From positions 124,699 to 188,698 of the forward strand of contig LNAC01001205.1 of the NCBI GenBank assembly GCA_002007465.1: a DNA stretch of 64,000 nt. Direction: 5' to 3'. The translations under genes were made by a program, and so were the position numbers. This DNA comes from Ailurus styani (Eukaryota; Chordata; Mammalia; Carnivora; Ailuridae). Each line of letters starts with the position of its first letter. Position 1 is the stretch's first letter. Positions 1-12,060 of the stretch are shown here, one piece after another. The notes beneath the pieces were generated by a model, which was not told the origin of the DNA, did no database searches, and saw only the letters and a list, made by a program, of their open reading frames with translations.

Positions 1-1029
1 AGGAGGAATTAGAAAAGAAAACACTATCCACTGGGTGAAGCAATTACAAAGAGCCACCCCTTCCAGGGTCTGCTTCTTGGGGAAGAGTGCACGGGCTTAA
101 TTCCAGCCCCACTTGTCAACCTCCATCTGGCTGCCATCCTCCCAGGCTTTGTGCAATACAAAAACTGCAGAGCTTACGGGAGAGACTGGAATCCCCGCAC
201 CCTGTCCCCATCCTGAACCCCTTCCCCAAACCCAGGTAACTGCCCCCTCCATCCTGGCAAAGACACACCTGGTACTGTACTGACTTCCCCAGAATAGGGT
301 CTTATAAACTCTCAGAGAAAAGATGCCAGTGAATAACGGTTCGGCTTCATCTTATGGAAGCAATTTGCACTGTGCTTTGTCTTACGTGGTTTGTGCTTTG
401 TGCTCCATATATTTAGTTTTCTTACCTATAAATACCTGAGTGTGTGTTTCTTAAAATTGAAACCTTGCTATTACCTAATCACAGTGCATTTAATAAAATG
501 AAAACTGAACATCGTTGATATGATACTATTATCTAATACCAATTCCAAATATAAAAGTTCATTGTCATTACAACAATGTTCTTTATAAGCTACTTTATTT
601 CTGAATAAGGATCCAGTCCAAGATTAGGCATTGCACAGGGTTCTAAAAATAAATAGTGTCTTGTTGAGGATATCTTCACTGGTGGCATATCCATAAAGAA
701 ACTGAAGAGACTATTTAGCATGGAAATCTATATTCTGGGGGAGTGGGGAGGGAGGGGCATTCAGGAATCTTCTAAGTTACCAAGAAAAATTTACTTCATA
801 ATCTGTGTGGTGATTTCTCAATGTTTATTTTATTTCTCTTCTTTAAATAGTACACATTCATTTCATACACTTTCTAAATGAACGGTGTATTTTACATTTC
901 GTTTTAAGAGTCTGCTTTAGGTACAGAATAGCTAAGTCACTTGGTTAAATCAGCTCCTATTCTGTTTGATAGCCTTAGAAAATATTTCTACCTTAAGAGT
1001 TACTTGGTGTTAGGTAAGAAGCATGGTCT
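1..1029. other. Unique sequence, no gene seen
   Basis: No open frame of note, no recognised repeat and no RNA gene. The first 300 bases are moderately G+C-rich and the rest is A+T-rich. It could be intergenic or intronic. Confidence 0.5.
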
Positions 1030-1198
1030 TTCTGTGAAACAGCCCAGGGCTAAGGTAACTCTGGCTCCACAATTTACTAGTCTGGAACTCTGACCCTCCT
1101 TTCCCTAACCTGAAAAATTAAGATAATATCTACTTCAGAGCTTTATAATTTAAAAAGATAAATGCATATCATGATAAGATACTTGTTTCATAGTACAT
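1030..1198 (+). repeat. MIR SINE fossil
   Basis: The order of motifs follows the MIR core in sense: a 'ggctccacaatttactag' segment, a pyrimidine-rich 'cctttccctaacctg' segment, then 'aaaattaagataatatctac' in place of the usual 'aaaatggggataataatacc'. The copy is diverged and has no clear target-site duplication, as expected for this old family. Confidence 0.7.
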
Positions 1199-1402
1199 TA
1201 TCCAAAAACTTACATTGCCTCTTCCCACTAGCTATCCTGTCTCAATTCGCTGATAAAGTATGGAGGAGGGTTTTTTTGGACTAACTTTTATTGCCATTTG
1301 TTGCTCACTTCTCAAGTCAAAAACTGACATACGCACCCCCTTTTGGTTGCTTAGGAAATGAGACCTTTTGATACTGAAGTATAATTCTTTTACTTCTAGA
1401 GG

Positions 1403-1990
1403 AAACTCTGCACTGTTTTCCAAAGTGGCTGCACCAACATGCATTCCCACCAACAGTGTAAGAGGGTTCCCCTTTCTCCCCAACCTCTCCAACACTTGTT
1501 GTTTCTTGTCTTGTTAATCTTTGCCATTCTAACTGGTGTAAGGTGGTATCTCAATGTGGTTTTGATTTTAATTTCCCTGATGGCTAATGATGTTGAACAT
1601 TTTTTCATGTGTCTGTTAGCCATTTTTATGTCTTCTTAGGAGAAGTGTCTATTCATGTCTTCTGGCCATCTTTTGACTTGATTATTTGTTTTTTGGGTGG
1701 TGAGTTTCAGAAGTTCTTATAGATCTTGGATACCAGCCCTTTATTTGTAGTGTCATTTGCAAACATCTTCTCCCATTCCGTGGGTTGTCTCTTTGTTTTG
1801 CTGTTTCCTTTACTGTGCGAAAGCTTTTTATCTTGATGAAGTCCCGAAAGTTCATTTTTGCTTTTGTTTCCCTTGCCTTTGGAGACATGTTTTGAAGAAG
1901 TTGCTAATTTCTTTTACCTTATCTTTTCCTGTATTTTATATTTCATCCACATTCAGAGGATGGAAATTTGTTTCCATCAAACCCTGATCA
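1403..1990 (-). mobile_element. L1 fragment, ORF2 C-terminal part
   Basis: The reverse strand encodes the C-terminal part of LINE-1 ORF2 protein. A 75-codon open stretch (1396-1623) reads [19 protein letters not shown], then [27 protein letters not shown] and [13 protein letters not shown], all hallmarks of L1 ORF2 just before its end. A second frame (1682-1888) carries the preceding part, so the copy is frameshifted and dead. Its 3' end and poly-A tail are missing on the low-coordinate side, so this is an internal fragment. Confidence 0.93.
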
Positions 1991-4900
1991 GTTGAATGAA
2001 AGAATCTCCTGGTCTGTGTGTAATAGATAGTAATATTGGTTCCAGAGTCACCTTCAAGATTTTAAAAGTCATACTAGACTTAAATATAAAGTGACTTGGG
2101 AAGATTTCCCTGTTTTTCTACTTTTGGAAATATTTGTAGAAGATTGTAATTATCTGTTCCTTGAGAATCCTATGGAACTCCTAAACGATGTGATTTCTGT
2201 ATATTTGCGTATGTGTCAATGTGTGTATTTGAGGTTTATAGATTTTTGGTTCGATTATGTTAATGATTATGTGTGCATTCGGGTGTTTCTTCACTATTCT
2301 CTTTTCTGTAAGAATTTCCAATTCATCTAAATTTTCAGAATATTAGCATAAAAATTTTAAACATATTATTATTTATTTTAAATCCCTACTCTGTGGTAAT
2401 TTCCCCTTTTTGTCTTTTCACTCAATCTTGCCAGACTTATTTGTAGATTTTTCAAACAGATAATTCTTTGTTGATTTATTGATTTTAACTATTGCATCTT
2501 TTTAAAATTTCTACATTTAATATTTCATTCATGCTTCTTTGTGCAAAAATAGCCTGTTATTCCTTAGCCAATTTATTAAGTAGTATTTAGACATTATTAT
2601 TTTTTGGCATTTACTTTTTCCCAAGTGGACTCTTTGATTCCTTTAGTGTAATAATTTAAATGTATCAAGATGGATATGCATCTTTTTCATTGCCATTCCA
2701 TGCTAGGTGTATTACAATTTTCATTTTCATTTGTTCTTTTCTCCTGCAAGTTTTCTTTTTGAGGTGAGCTTTTAAATTTCTAAATATACAGGGATTTTTG
2801 AGTAGTATTCTAGCTATTGATTTTTAATTTAATATTGTCAGAAAATACAACCTACATGATAACGGTTTTCTGAAATTTGTTGAGACTTGCTTTATGGTAT
2901 AATGCATGATCAATTTTCATAAATATTCCCTATGTGACTGGGAAAAATGTTTATTCCTCAATTGTTACATGTTTATTAAATCAAACTTAATTATATTTTT
3001 TCATATGTTCTATATTTTTGCCAAGTTTTTCTCTGTTTTACCTACCAGTTGTTAAGATACATGTCACAAATTCTCTCAATATGATTGTAGAATTATAATT
3101 ATATTGTGTAATTCTCCAATTTGTTTTAGATATTTTGAGGATACATTATTCATGCAGTTTTTATGTACCATAAAAATCTGTCTCATTACATTGACTATGA
3201 TTAGGACATTTGGATTTAATTTTCCCATCTTATTTTGTAGTTTCTACTCAACCGTTTGTATGTACTTTTTTCTCGTCTTGAGCTTCATTTTTAATTGATA
3301 GACATTTACAATACATATTTCCCTCTAGTACTTCATAAGTATTATAAAGTATTTCTATTATTTTAGGGTTTACCTTAAATCCTTGAGCTTTTATATAACA
3401 CAATGCAAAATTAATCAATATGTCTTCCTCTTCCTAATCAAAAGAACTCAGAACACTTTCCTTCAGATGTCTTCCTTTTATCATACATTTTAACCCAGAT
3501 TTTTAGTTCTAACTTTTTAAACATAACACTTAATACTGATATTGGGTCATTAGCATGGCCAGTATGAGAGCAGCCGTTGTGTTGTTTTTTTTTTCCCAGT
3601 CAGTGTTTGATTATATTTACTCATATGATTTATCAATTTATTTCTTCATTATTCCATTTTGCATCTCTGTCCTTCCTTATGGACTCGATTTCCTTCCCTG
3701 TGTAGTTTCCTATGTAACCTACAAATGTTTCCCTGGTGAATGTCTGTTGATAGCAAACACTCATTTGTTTCTTGTCCCAAATGTCTTTATTTCAACTTGT
3801 TTGTGACTGATAGTTAAGGTTGAACTAAATTTTATTTAACAGATCTTTGAAAAGGTAGTGTTTTCTGGCTTCTATTTTTGTTACTCTAAAGTCCATTATT
3901 TCTTCTCATGTGATTTATTCTTTTTCTCTAAATTATTAGTATTTCTTTGCCTCTGGTATGGAGCAGTTGTATTTATCCTGCTTAGAATTCATTCACCTTC
4001 CTGAATTGGATTAGTTGTGTCTTTCATTGATTCTAAAATACTTCAACCATTATTCCTTGAGTATTATTCTTCCTCCATTCTCTCTCTCATTCTAAATTTC
4101 AGTTAAGTATATCTTAGATCTCATTCTTTTCTCCATTTCTTAACCTTTTTGTCATTTTTCTATCCCTTTGTTTCTCTGTGTGCATCATTATGGGCAATTT
4201 ATTCAGAACCAATCTCGACTTCACCAATTCTCTCCTTTAACCAATTCACTGTTTAAATTTTCCATTGAATTTTTTACTTTGATTGTATTTTCCCTTACTC
4301 CTGTATGTGTTTTCCTCCAAATATGCCTATTATTATCTGATAAGATTAATTTATCATTTTTATAATACTTTGTTTATTTTCCATGTTATTAATTCTAGTT
4401 CCTATTTCTGTTAACATTTTGTGTGTACAAATTCATATATAACATTCCTTAATAATTCTAGTACATGAAATCTTAGGTGCATATTACTGATATTTATTGA
4501 TGTTGATGACTCTTGTTCATGATGGCTTGTTTCCATTTGTGTTTTTTAGTTTCTGTTTGTCAGTTTTGTTGAAAGGGCTTTGTCTGGGGTAGTCTTTGAC
4601 ATCCTGAGTTAAGGGTTGGTATCTCCAGAAAGGATTTCTGTTCGCTTTCCCCAGATGCCTAAGGGCTACCAAATCTAAGGACCTCTTTTTATTTATGTCT
4701 TGGCTTGACTTTTCCCAGATGATACAGGTGAATAAGGAATTTTTCTACTCTTCAAATCCATGACCAAAACAGACTAATTTCTTTGTTACCTGTCTTTGTC
4801 AGCAGAGATTTTTAAGTCTACTTTTCCACTGAGTGAGGATGAGCTCTTCAAGGATCTCTATGTTACACCAGAGGGTCTTGATTCCAATTCTTCATTGCTC
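1991..4900 (-). mobile_element. Old L1M-type fragments, reverse orientation
   Basis: This 2.9-kb A+T-rich block reads like the complement of an old mammalian L1. Around 2090-2200 it resembles the reverse of the L1 reverse-transcriptase region; near 2870-2960 the 'ttgagacttgctttatgg' and 'aaatattccctatgtg' motifs are typical of antisense L1M ORF2. From about 3850 to 4350, motifs such as 'ttttctccatttctta' and 'attgaattttttactttgat' match more 5' parts of old L1s. Every frame is heavily broken. Several elements may be merged, and internal boundaries are uncertain. Confidence 0.75.
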
Positions 4901-6869
4901 AGCCTAAGTTCTGCTCTATCCCTGAAAGGTTCTTAAAAGATAAGACTCTTCATTCTGAAGATGTGCTAATGCTCTTGAAGCAGCCATAGATTTAGTGCCT
5001 ACACACTAGTCCAGTTTCATATTCCTTGTGTGTGATTTTTGGTCCTCAAGAATTTTTATTTTTTTATTTTGTTTTATTTTACTTTGTGAGCTTAGTTATG
5101 CATTTGAGAAAATGTTTCTCTTATTTTGTCATTTATTTCCAGATACTTTCAGATGACCTTATTTGCCACACTACAGAAAACAGAAACTTGTACTGATTTT
5201 CTTACCTTTCCATTCTAGACCTATTCTCTGGTTGTCTTTTCCCTTTTCTTGCCTTACCAACTATCCCAGCTACAACAGCAACCACCATGGCAGTAACCTT
5301 TCTCATCCTCTCAAGATCAAACTCTTTTTAGGGTCAAATTATCTAGGCCCTTGTCTGAAAGGTTTTCTACACTCAAACAACAAAAGTCTCGACACTAGCA
5401 CAGCTAAAACTCATCTGCATTTCATTTATTGCCCATGATTCTTGTCAGCCTAAGATTGTTCTCAAATTCACAGATGGATATGGGAGAAGAAAGGGGAGGC
5501 AGTGGTGTCAACAAGTTTTAGGACAGAATTTAATAACAAGTTTGCCTTTTTAACTCAGCTAAGTTACATAGGGTTGAAGAAATGTAATAAATGGCCCAAA
5601 TTTGGCTGAAATCGATGCAATAAGTAATCAAACATGCAGTTCAAAAAAAAGTGTTTGAGTTATAATGTAACCAGATAGCACATAAAGTGGGATTTTTAAA
5701 TAAACAGATATGTATTCTGAAACCTTATCTGAGACTCCTAAGAGCTCTTGAAGGGGAAAAAAAAAATCTAACCTGGGTGGGAGGTGGGGGATTAACATTA
5801 ACATATGGTTTTCCTGACAGCTTGTCTCAAAATTCACAGTTAGTAGTCAATCAGTATCCTCTCAAAGTCTTTATTTTGAAAAGTTGGGAAAGATCTGATG
5901 AATTTCCAGTATATCATTAGTTTTCACATTTACACAACCATATATTAAAGTATCCCTCTTGATGCACACAAACATGTATGAATGTCACCAACATACAATA
6001 GAATTTCACAGAGGTACTTAGTTATTCAATGAATAAAATTAATATGCATTCTTTCAGACACATTGTAGTCACATCTGGACTCTTTCATACAAATTTACTC
6101 CAAATTACCAAATCTATGCCATAAATTTGCAATGAATGACTAGCTAATGAATTTTCAACAAAAGGACTAAAAAGTATTCATATCTGTTATTTCAAACATG
6201 TGAAAAGTAAACTCTCACACCTGTCAAGAAGCACAGGTCTTGACAGAAGTAACAAGACACTCATTTCGGTACCTCTCTCACCAAAAATGCCTTGTTTCCT
6301 ACTAAAATAAGAGTAAAGAAGTACTTTACCTCAAAGCTTCCAGGAAGTTAACCTATGTTTGTTCTGTTTCCTTAATTCTCACTTAGTCCTCAACCCATAT
6401 CTGTACTCTCTACTGTCAATATCACACATACTCTGCCCCAGCTAAAGCCAACAACCTCTGTTCTGCTGAATCCAGGGAATATTTTGCCATCCCCGTTTGT
6501 GACTGTTTGCCCATCTTCTTCTATCTGATTTTCATTATACTCTCTTCTTTTCCTTCCACCCAGGTCCCTTTTCTGTCTCTCCCTTAAATGCTGCTGCATT
6601 CCTGGGCTCTGACTTATTTTATTCTCAAACTACATGATCTAACTAATACATACCTAGAGTTTTAACTAAAACTTGCATATCAACACTTTTCAAATCTCTA
6701 TCACCAGCTAAGATTTTTTCTCTTGAGCTCAAGACTTGGATAATTCTGGATAATTTTCTATCTAAGTCCTGTATCTCAGGCTACACAAGACCCAAAGTGA
6801 GATTATTTTTCTTGAACTCCATGCCTGCAAGTAAACAATAACATTATCCTTTACCCATCAAGCCAGATA
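4901..6869. other. Unique sequence, no gene seen
   Basis: About 2 kb of A+T-rich sequence without a repeat I can name. The longest open frames are 69-91 codons (for example 5163-5438 on +), with no recognisable domain, and are compatible with chance. Confidence 0.5.
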
Positions 6870-7415
6870 TTTCATGAAGAATCATCCACTCTTACTCTCT
6901 AGAGGCAATTATTCATTGAAGCCTATCCACCCCAGCTCCTTAACATCCTTTCTGCTCAATCACTGTTGCTGCTGCTCTGGCATAGGAACTTATTATAGCT
7001 CTCATGGACTCTGGCCGTACCCACCTGATTCATCTTTCTGACTCTAATTTTGTATATCTACATTTCACCCGTCTAACCTCTACCCAGCTGCCAGTATGGT
7101 CTTTCTAACATGCAAATCTGATCGTATCACTCCTTTGCTTAAAATTCTTCAGTTGTGGGCGCCTGGGTGGCTCAGTGGGTTAAAGCCTCTGCTTTCGGCT
7201 CAGGTCATGATCTCAGCATCCTGGGATCGAGGCCCGCATCGGGCTCTCTGCTCAGCAGGGAGCCTGCTTCCTCCTCTCCCTGTCTCTCTCCCTACTTGTA
7301 ATCTCTCTCTCTCTGTGTCAAATAAATAAATAAAATCTTTAAAAAAATTAATAAATAAAATTCTTCAGTTGCTCCCATAATCATATTTCCCAAAATCACC
7401 TCTCCCCTACACATT
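6870..7415 (+). mobile_element. L2 LINE fragment, split by a SINE
   Basis: Motifs near 7096-7155 ('atgcaaatctgatcgtatca' and 'ttgcttaaaattcttcag') match the L2 3' region upstream of its terminal part. The copy resumes after the SINE at 7357 ('ttcttcagttgctcccat') and continues to about 7415. The same L2 may extend to the 3' piece at 7735-8100. The SINE therefore inserted into an existing L2. Confidence 0.8.
7156..7356 (+). mobile_element. CAN-SINE (SINEC), young arctoid type
   Basis: Complete tRNA-derived carnivore SINE. The head contains the Pol III A-box-like 'tggctcagtgggttaa' and a B-box-like 'gggatcgaggcc'; then comes the CT-rich 'tctctct' segment and the 'aataaataaataaaatcttt' tail with an A-rich end. 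A perfect 15-bp TSD, aaaattcttcagttg, lies at 7141-7155 and 7357-7371, which fixes the boundaries and shows recent L1-driven insertion into L2 sequence. Confidence 0.98.
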
Positions 7416-7590
7416 CTGAGTCATTAGATCAGAGCTAGAACTTAAGGTTCTGTATTTTAATGAGAGACCTAAGTAATTCTTAATAATTAGGCAAGGTAAC
7501 AATGAGCCACAAAATTAAATCTCAACTTTTTGCATAGCATGTAAGTACAGCTTCATCTCTCTTGCATTCTATCTCCAGAATCCTTCAATG

Positions 7591-7591
<1 letters not shown>

Positions 7592-7643
<52 letters not shown>

Positions 7644-7666
7644 GCGCGCGCGCACACACACACACA
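7592..7666. repeat. Compound microsatellite (CA)n(CG)6(CA)n
   Basis: An alternating purine-pyrimidine tract: about 24 CA units, six CG units (7641-7652), then about seven CA units. Such tracts are length-variable and can adopt left-handed Z-DNA. The CG block is unusual because CpG normally decays in methylated mammalian DNA. Confidence 0.98.
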
Positions 7667-7734
7667 GTGTAGTTAGACTTTAACTGAACCAACATATAAT
7701 TCTTCCAAGGTGCCATAAGGCCTTGGCCCTAATA

Positions 7735-8100
7735 CCTCAATACCTTTGCACATGCTGCACCTGCTGCCTACCAGGCAGTCTCTGGCTTATCCCCCTAGTC
7801 CTGCAAATCTCGGTTCAAACCTTGCCTCATCAATGACAACTTCTCCGGTTTCCTTGGGCAGATTTAGGGACACTTTCTCCTATATCCCCATGAGTTTTGT
7901 CTATGCCCCCATTATAGGATTTTTTTTTCCCATTATAGGATCTTAACATCATTATGATTGTATTCTGTTTAAATGTACATTGACCCACTAGACGGTGGGG
8001 GGCGGTTAAGAAAAACCTTTATCTTTTTATCTATCACACCTTACACAGAGCCTACTATTATAATCATATTTAGGGAATTACCAAGTACATGACTGAAAGC
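7735..8100 (+). mobile_element. L2 LINE 3' end
   Basis: Motifs 'cctttgcacatgctgcacct', 'ggttcaaaccttgcctcatc', 'acaacttctccggtttcctt' and 'tgacccactagacggtgggg' follow the order of the L2 3' region. It is probably the downstream part of the L2 that starts near 6870, separated by about 300 bases that include the microsatellite. Confidence 0.8.
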
Positions 8101-8109
8101 CCCAATGAG

Positions 8110-8230
8110 TAGAGAGGATTGGCTTGGGTCCTAGCCCCATTCTGCCAACCATTACTTGTCTCATCATGGAACAAGTAATATACCCTCTCAGAACATTAGT
8201 CTCCTCATATAGAAAAGGAACAAGTTTAAG
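8110..8230 (+). repeat. MIR-like SINE fossil
   Basis: The order 'ttgggtcctagccccattct', 'acttgtctcatcatgg', 'ccctctcagaacattagtct' and 'cctcatatagaaaaggaac' resembles the MIR core in sense. It is strongly diverged. Confidence 0.55.
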
Positions 8231-8460
8231 AAAAAATCAAACATACACTAAAGTAGAAAAAATAGCATAATGAACCCCCTAGCTTCAATCATTATAGACT
8301 CATAGCCAATATTTTTCCTCTATACCCTCAACCCACTTCTTCCTGTTAAGATTATAAGCAAATGCGAGATATCATATCATTTAATTCATAAATATTTCAG
8401 CATATATCTCCAAAGTAAAGCCTCTTTGAAAATTCTTAACACCATGCCATAATTGTATGA
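8231..8460. mobile_element. Old L1M-like 3' segment, first half
   Basis: Motifs 'aaagtagaaaaaatagcata', 'tgaaccccctagcttcaatc', 'tcatatcatttaattcataa' and 'atatttcagcatatatctcc' match a widespread old mammalian repeat that I associate with L1M 3' sequence. The match stops near 8460 and resumes near 8920, so a later element split it. Family and strand are not certain. Confidence 0.65.
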
Positions 8461-8919
8461 TTCACCTTGCTAGCTTGAACTTAGGGTCATAATTCTTCAG
8501 ATACATCTGTTTATTAGAATTATTCATTCATACCCTTGCCTTGACCTCACGTATTTCCCCCCTCCCTGGATCTGGATTTGGCTATATGAATTGCTTTTAT
8601 CAAAGAGATGTTAGTGGGCATGACCCATGCAAATCTTGAAGTGTACTTGCATATCTGGACTTACTCTCATGTGTTCTTACTTTTTGGATAAGAAGAACAT
8701 GCCTCCAGTAACCACTGGTTCAAGGAGGATAAGAAAAATGTGGAGAAATCCTGGACCTAACCTGGAACTTGAAGCCCCAACGAATTCATAAATCTACAGC
8801 CTGAAGCAGATATTCCCCAGACAACTCACAGACAAGTGAGCAGTAAATAAATGCCTACTGCCGGGTGCCACTGACATTTTGTGGTTACTTGTTATTCAGC
8901 AAAAGCAGAGAAAACAGAA
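8461..8919 (+). mobile_element. Ancient repeat insertion, LTR-like, class unassigned
   Basis: This segment interrupts the flanking old L1M-like repeat. It contains 'agagatgttagtgggcatga', 'aagaagaacatgcctcc', an 'aataaatg' polyadenylation-like signal (about 8846) and the ending 'gccactgacattttgtggtt', a combination seen in a common family of ancient mammalian interspersed repeats. The AATAAA followed by a short terminal block suggests an LTR, but I cannot name the family. Confidence 0.6.
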
Positions 8920-9275
8920 AGATTAATCGTAGTTCCTTAATATCATCAAATACGCAGTATGTTAACAAAATAATTTTTTTGTTTACAGTTCTTTGTATCT
9001 TTAGAGGTAACATTTACATACAACAAAAAGCATAAATCTTAAGTATATTATCTGATGAGCTTTGACAAACAGTACTCAACTGTGCAATCCAAAACCCTGT
9101 CAAAATAGAGAATGTCCCATCTCTGCAGAAACTTCTCTTATGTTTCATCCCAAACTATTTCCACCCATCCCTTCAGGCAACCACTGTTCTGGTTTTCTTT
9201 TCCCCCATCAGTTAGTTTGACTGCTCTAGAGCTGCATGTAAGTGCAATCCTACAATACGTACTATTTTGTATAAT
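8920..9275. mobile_element. Old L1M-like 3' segment, second half
   Basis: Resumes at 'agttccttaatatcatcaaa', which directly follows the 8231-8460 motifs in intact copies elsewhere. It continues through 'tttgacaaacagtactcaac', 'aaaaccctgtcaaaatagag' and 'ttcaggcaaccactgttctg'. Confidence 0.65.
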
Positions 9276-9989
9276 GGACTAAACATTCCAATTATTCTAA
9301 CAAGTATCTTAGAAGAAACTGAGAAGCTGATTCTAAACTATATATGGAAGGACAAAAGACCTAGAATGGGCAAACTAATTTTTAAAAGAACAAAGTTGTT
9401 ATCATACACTATCTGATCCTAGGACTTTCTATAAAGCTACACTAATGAAGACAGCATATTATAGGTCTACAGATAAATCTACAGGTCAATAGAATAAAAT
9501 TCAAAAGTAAACTTAGATTTATATCATCAACTGATTTTTAATAAAGTTACCAAGGTATTTTAGTGGGGAAGGGAAGTTTTTCAAAAAAATGATTTTCCCC
9601 ATGAAAAAATAAAATGAAACTGAATACCCCCTGCCTTCTTTGTGCAATATATATGGAAAGCAATTTAAAATGAGTCATAGACTTAAACATAAGAGGTAAA
9701 ACCATAGTTTCTAACAGGCAAAAAAAAAATCTTTAGATGATGCTGAGTGAGATATATATTTCTTAAGCAGATCACAAAGAGCACAAATTATTTAAAAAAT
9801 TGATTAAATGAACTGAATCTAAATTAAAAATCCCAAAAATGCTCTTTGAAAAACAAGATTAAGAAAGCAAAATATTAGACAGACACTAGTAGAGAATATT
9901 TGCAAAATACATAATATGACAAAAGTTTGTATCTAGAATATACAGAGCACACTTACAATTCAATAACAAGATGATCCTAAGAATTTTTT
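9276..9989 (+). mobile_element. L1M ORF2 fragment, part 1
   Basis: Sense L1M ORF2 sequence, heavily broken. Motifs include 'aactatatatggaaggacaa', 'ataaagctacactaatgaag' and 'aagaaagcaaaatatt'. It is split by an antisense SINE and continues at 10194. Confidence 0.9.
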
Positions 9990-10193
9990 TTTTTTTAAAG
10001 ATTTTATTTATTTATTTGACACAGAGAGAGAGAGATCACAAGTAGGCAGAGAGGCAGGCAGAGAGACAAGGAGAGGAGGAAGCAAGCTCCCTGCTGAGCA
10101 GAGAGCCCGATGCGGGCCTCGATCCCAGGACGCTGAGATCATGACCTGAGCCGAAAGCAGAGGCTTTAACCCACTGAGCCACCCAGGCGCCCA
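9990..10193 (-). mobile_element. CAN-SINE (SINEC), young arctoid type
   Basis: Reverse-strand copy: poly-T and 'aaagattttatttatttatt' at low coordinates, and the tRNA-like head ('ctgagccacccaggcgccc') at the high end, with the 'gcagaggctttaaccc' variant. A perfect 16-bp TSD, atcctaagaatttttt, lies at 9974-9989 and 10194-10209. It inserted into the L1M copy. Confidence 0.98.
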
Positions 10194-10995
10194 ATCCTAA
10201 GAATTTTTTAATGTGCCAAAGATTTGAACAAGCATTTCACAATAGAAGATAAACAAATAGCCATTAAACAGTTGACGAGATATTTAACATCACTAGAAAT
10301 CAGAGAAACATAAATTCAAACCACAATGTAATACCACTACACACTCACTAGAAAAATAAAGTCTGAAAAGAGAGAGTTCTAAGAGTTGGTTGAGGATACA
10401 GAGCAACTAGTACTCTCATACTTTGCTGGTTCCATATGCACAGTGATATAGTCACTCTGGAAAACAATTCAACAGCATCTTATAAAGTTAAATCTTTACT
10501 TACCTTGTGACCCAACACCCACCATCACAGACACTTATTCAAGACAAATGAACAAATGTCAAAATCATTCATGTACATGAATGTTTTATAGCAGCATTAT
10601 TGATAATCTAAAACTAGAAACAACACAAATGTCATTCAACTAGTACACAGAAAAAGAAATTGGGGCATATCCATACTATGGAATATATTCAGCCATCAAA
10701 TGGGACAAACTACAAATACATGCACCAACATAGATGAATCACAAAAGCATTATACTAAGTGAAAGAAGCCAGACATGAAGGTAATAAGAGTGCAGATCTG
10801 TGGCTGCTCGCAGCCAGGGGTTGAGGGGGATAATTGACCACAAAGGTGGCAAAAGAGAACATTTTGAAGTAATGAAAGGTATTTGACTATCACATTGGTT
10901 GTACAACTGTATACAATTGCCAATGTCATCAAACTGTACATTCGAAGAGGGGCAATTTATTATACATAAATTATATCTCAAAAAAACCAAGAAAA
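10194..10995 (+). mobile_element. L1M ORF2 end and 3' UTR, part 2
   Basis: Continuation of the 9276 element. 'tactctcatactttgctggt', 'ttatagcagcattattgata', 'actatggaatatattcagcc' and 'tactaagtgaaagaagccag' are typical of the ORF2 C-terminus, followed by 3' UTR ending in 'aattatatctcaaaaaaacc'. The end near 10990 looks like the true L1 3' terminus. Confidence 0.93.
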
Positions 10996-11495
10996 TACAT
11001 ATGGGAAAAATATGTTAAATCAGACAATATCAACACTAAAATCATCTAATTCAGAAACTATTTTGTTTTTGTGTTGTAAGAGGAAGAAAATAATGAATGC
11101 ATGAATGAGCATGAGCCCCACCCAGTCCTTTTTTACTAGAAATGAATGAATCAGTCTGGATGAGGTATTTATGAAAAATGATTCCATCCTAAGATGGGAC
11201 ATAGGTGGAGAACAAATTAAAGTTATTTACATCTAAAAGTTCCTTTCAAAGTTTCAAATGACTCAGAGAGAAAGAGAAAGTTGACATAATCATGTGAAAT
11301 TCAATAGGTTTTTTAATTCAATAGATTTTTAGTCCTGGTTTCTCCACTTTGATTCCCTTTATTTTGGAGCTCTGTGAAGCAATTTATCAAATCCTCAGCC
11401 ACCTTCAAACACACCACTCACTCCTTTCCTCAAGTACCAACCTTGACCTGTATTAAAAAGGAAAGTCATCAATGACAAATGTCAATATAACTTAT
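10996..11495. other. Unique sequence, no gene seen
   Basis: A+T-rich; only 60-codon chance frames. No recognised repeat. Confidence 0.5.
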
Positions 11496-11683
11496 TCTTT
11501 TTTTTCTTTAAGAGTTTATTTATTTGAGAGAGACAGAGAGGACCCAAGTGGGGTAAAGGGGCAGAGGGAGAAGCAGGCTCCCCACTGAGCAGGGAGCCCA
11601 ATGCAGAGCTCGATCCCAGGACCCTGGGATCATGACCTGAGCCAAAGGCTAATGCTCAAATAACTGAGCCACCCAGGTGCCCC
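11496..11683 (-). mobile_element. CAN-SINE, older copy
   Basis: Reverse-strand carnivore SINE: T-rich start, 'tttatttatttgagagagac', 'aagcaggctccccactgagc', 'gatcatgacctgagcc', then head 'ctgagccacccaggtgcccc'. It is more diverged than the young type. No clean TSD was seen. Confidence 0.95.
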
Positions 11684-11859
11684 AGCTCTTTCATCATTAT
11701 TATGTCTTTGCTTCATTCTTCTAAAAAAAAAAAATGTAGAGTGTTTCAGTATCAAAGGAATGAGGCTATTGGGAACTACCCTTGTGAGCAGACAAATGTG
11801 AATTTATGTTGGGGGGATGGTATATGTACACTTGTTATATAAAATATTAACCATATAGG

Positions 11860-12060
11860 TATCGTTGAACATTATCTGTGGGACACCATTACCTCTGCTT
11901 CATAGAAATCTCACTTACTGCTCTCAAAAACCCTATCACATAGATTTATATCATTATCCCCTTTTTACAGATGAGCAAATGAAGGCTCGAAGAAAGCAAG
12001 AAACTTATCTCAGGCATGCATAAATTCTAAAGCCTTCTGCTCTGCCGTGTGTTGGCTATT
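11860..12060 (-). repeat. MIR SINE fossil
   Basis: Antisense MIR core: 'attatccccttttttacaga', 'gatgagcaaatgaaggctcg', 'agaaacttatctcaggcatg', then the pyrimidine-rich end. No TSD. Confidence 0.75.

Noticed and set aside
1396..1623. 75-codon frame as a small protein gene
   Set aside because: It is clearly the C-terminal region of L1 ORF2 in a broken copy.
7096..7329. 77-codon frame with serine/leucine-rich end
   Set aside because: It is the L2 and CAN-SINE read in one frame; the same applies to 18603-18800, 36033-36305 and 40622-40843.
7156..7356. tRNA gene (A- and B-box-like motifs)
   Set aside because: The promoter motifs belong to the tRNA-derived head of a SINE; no cloverleaf with a proper anticodon arm, and a SINE tail and TSD are present. 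All other tRNA-like heads in the window are the same.
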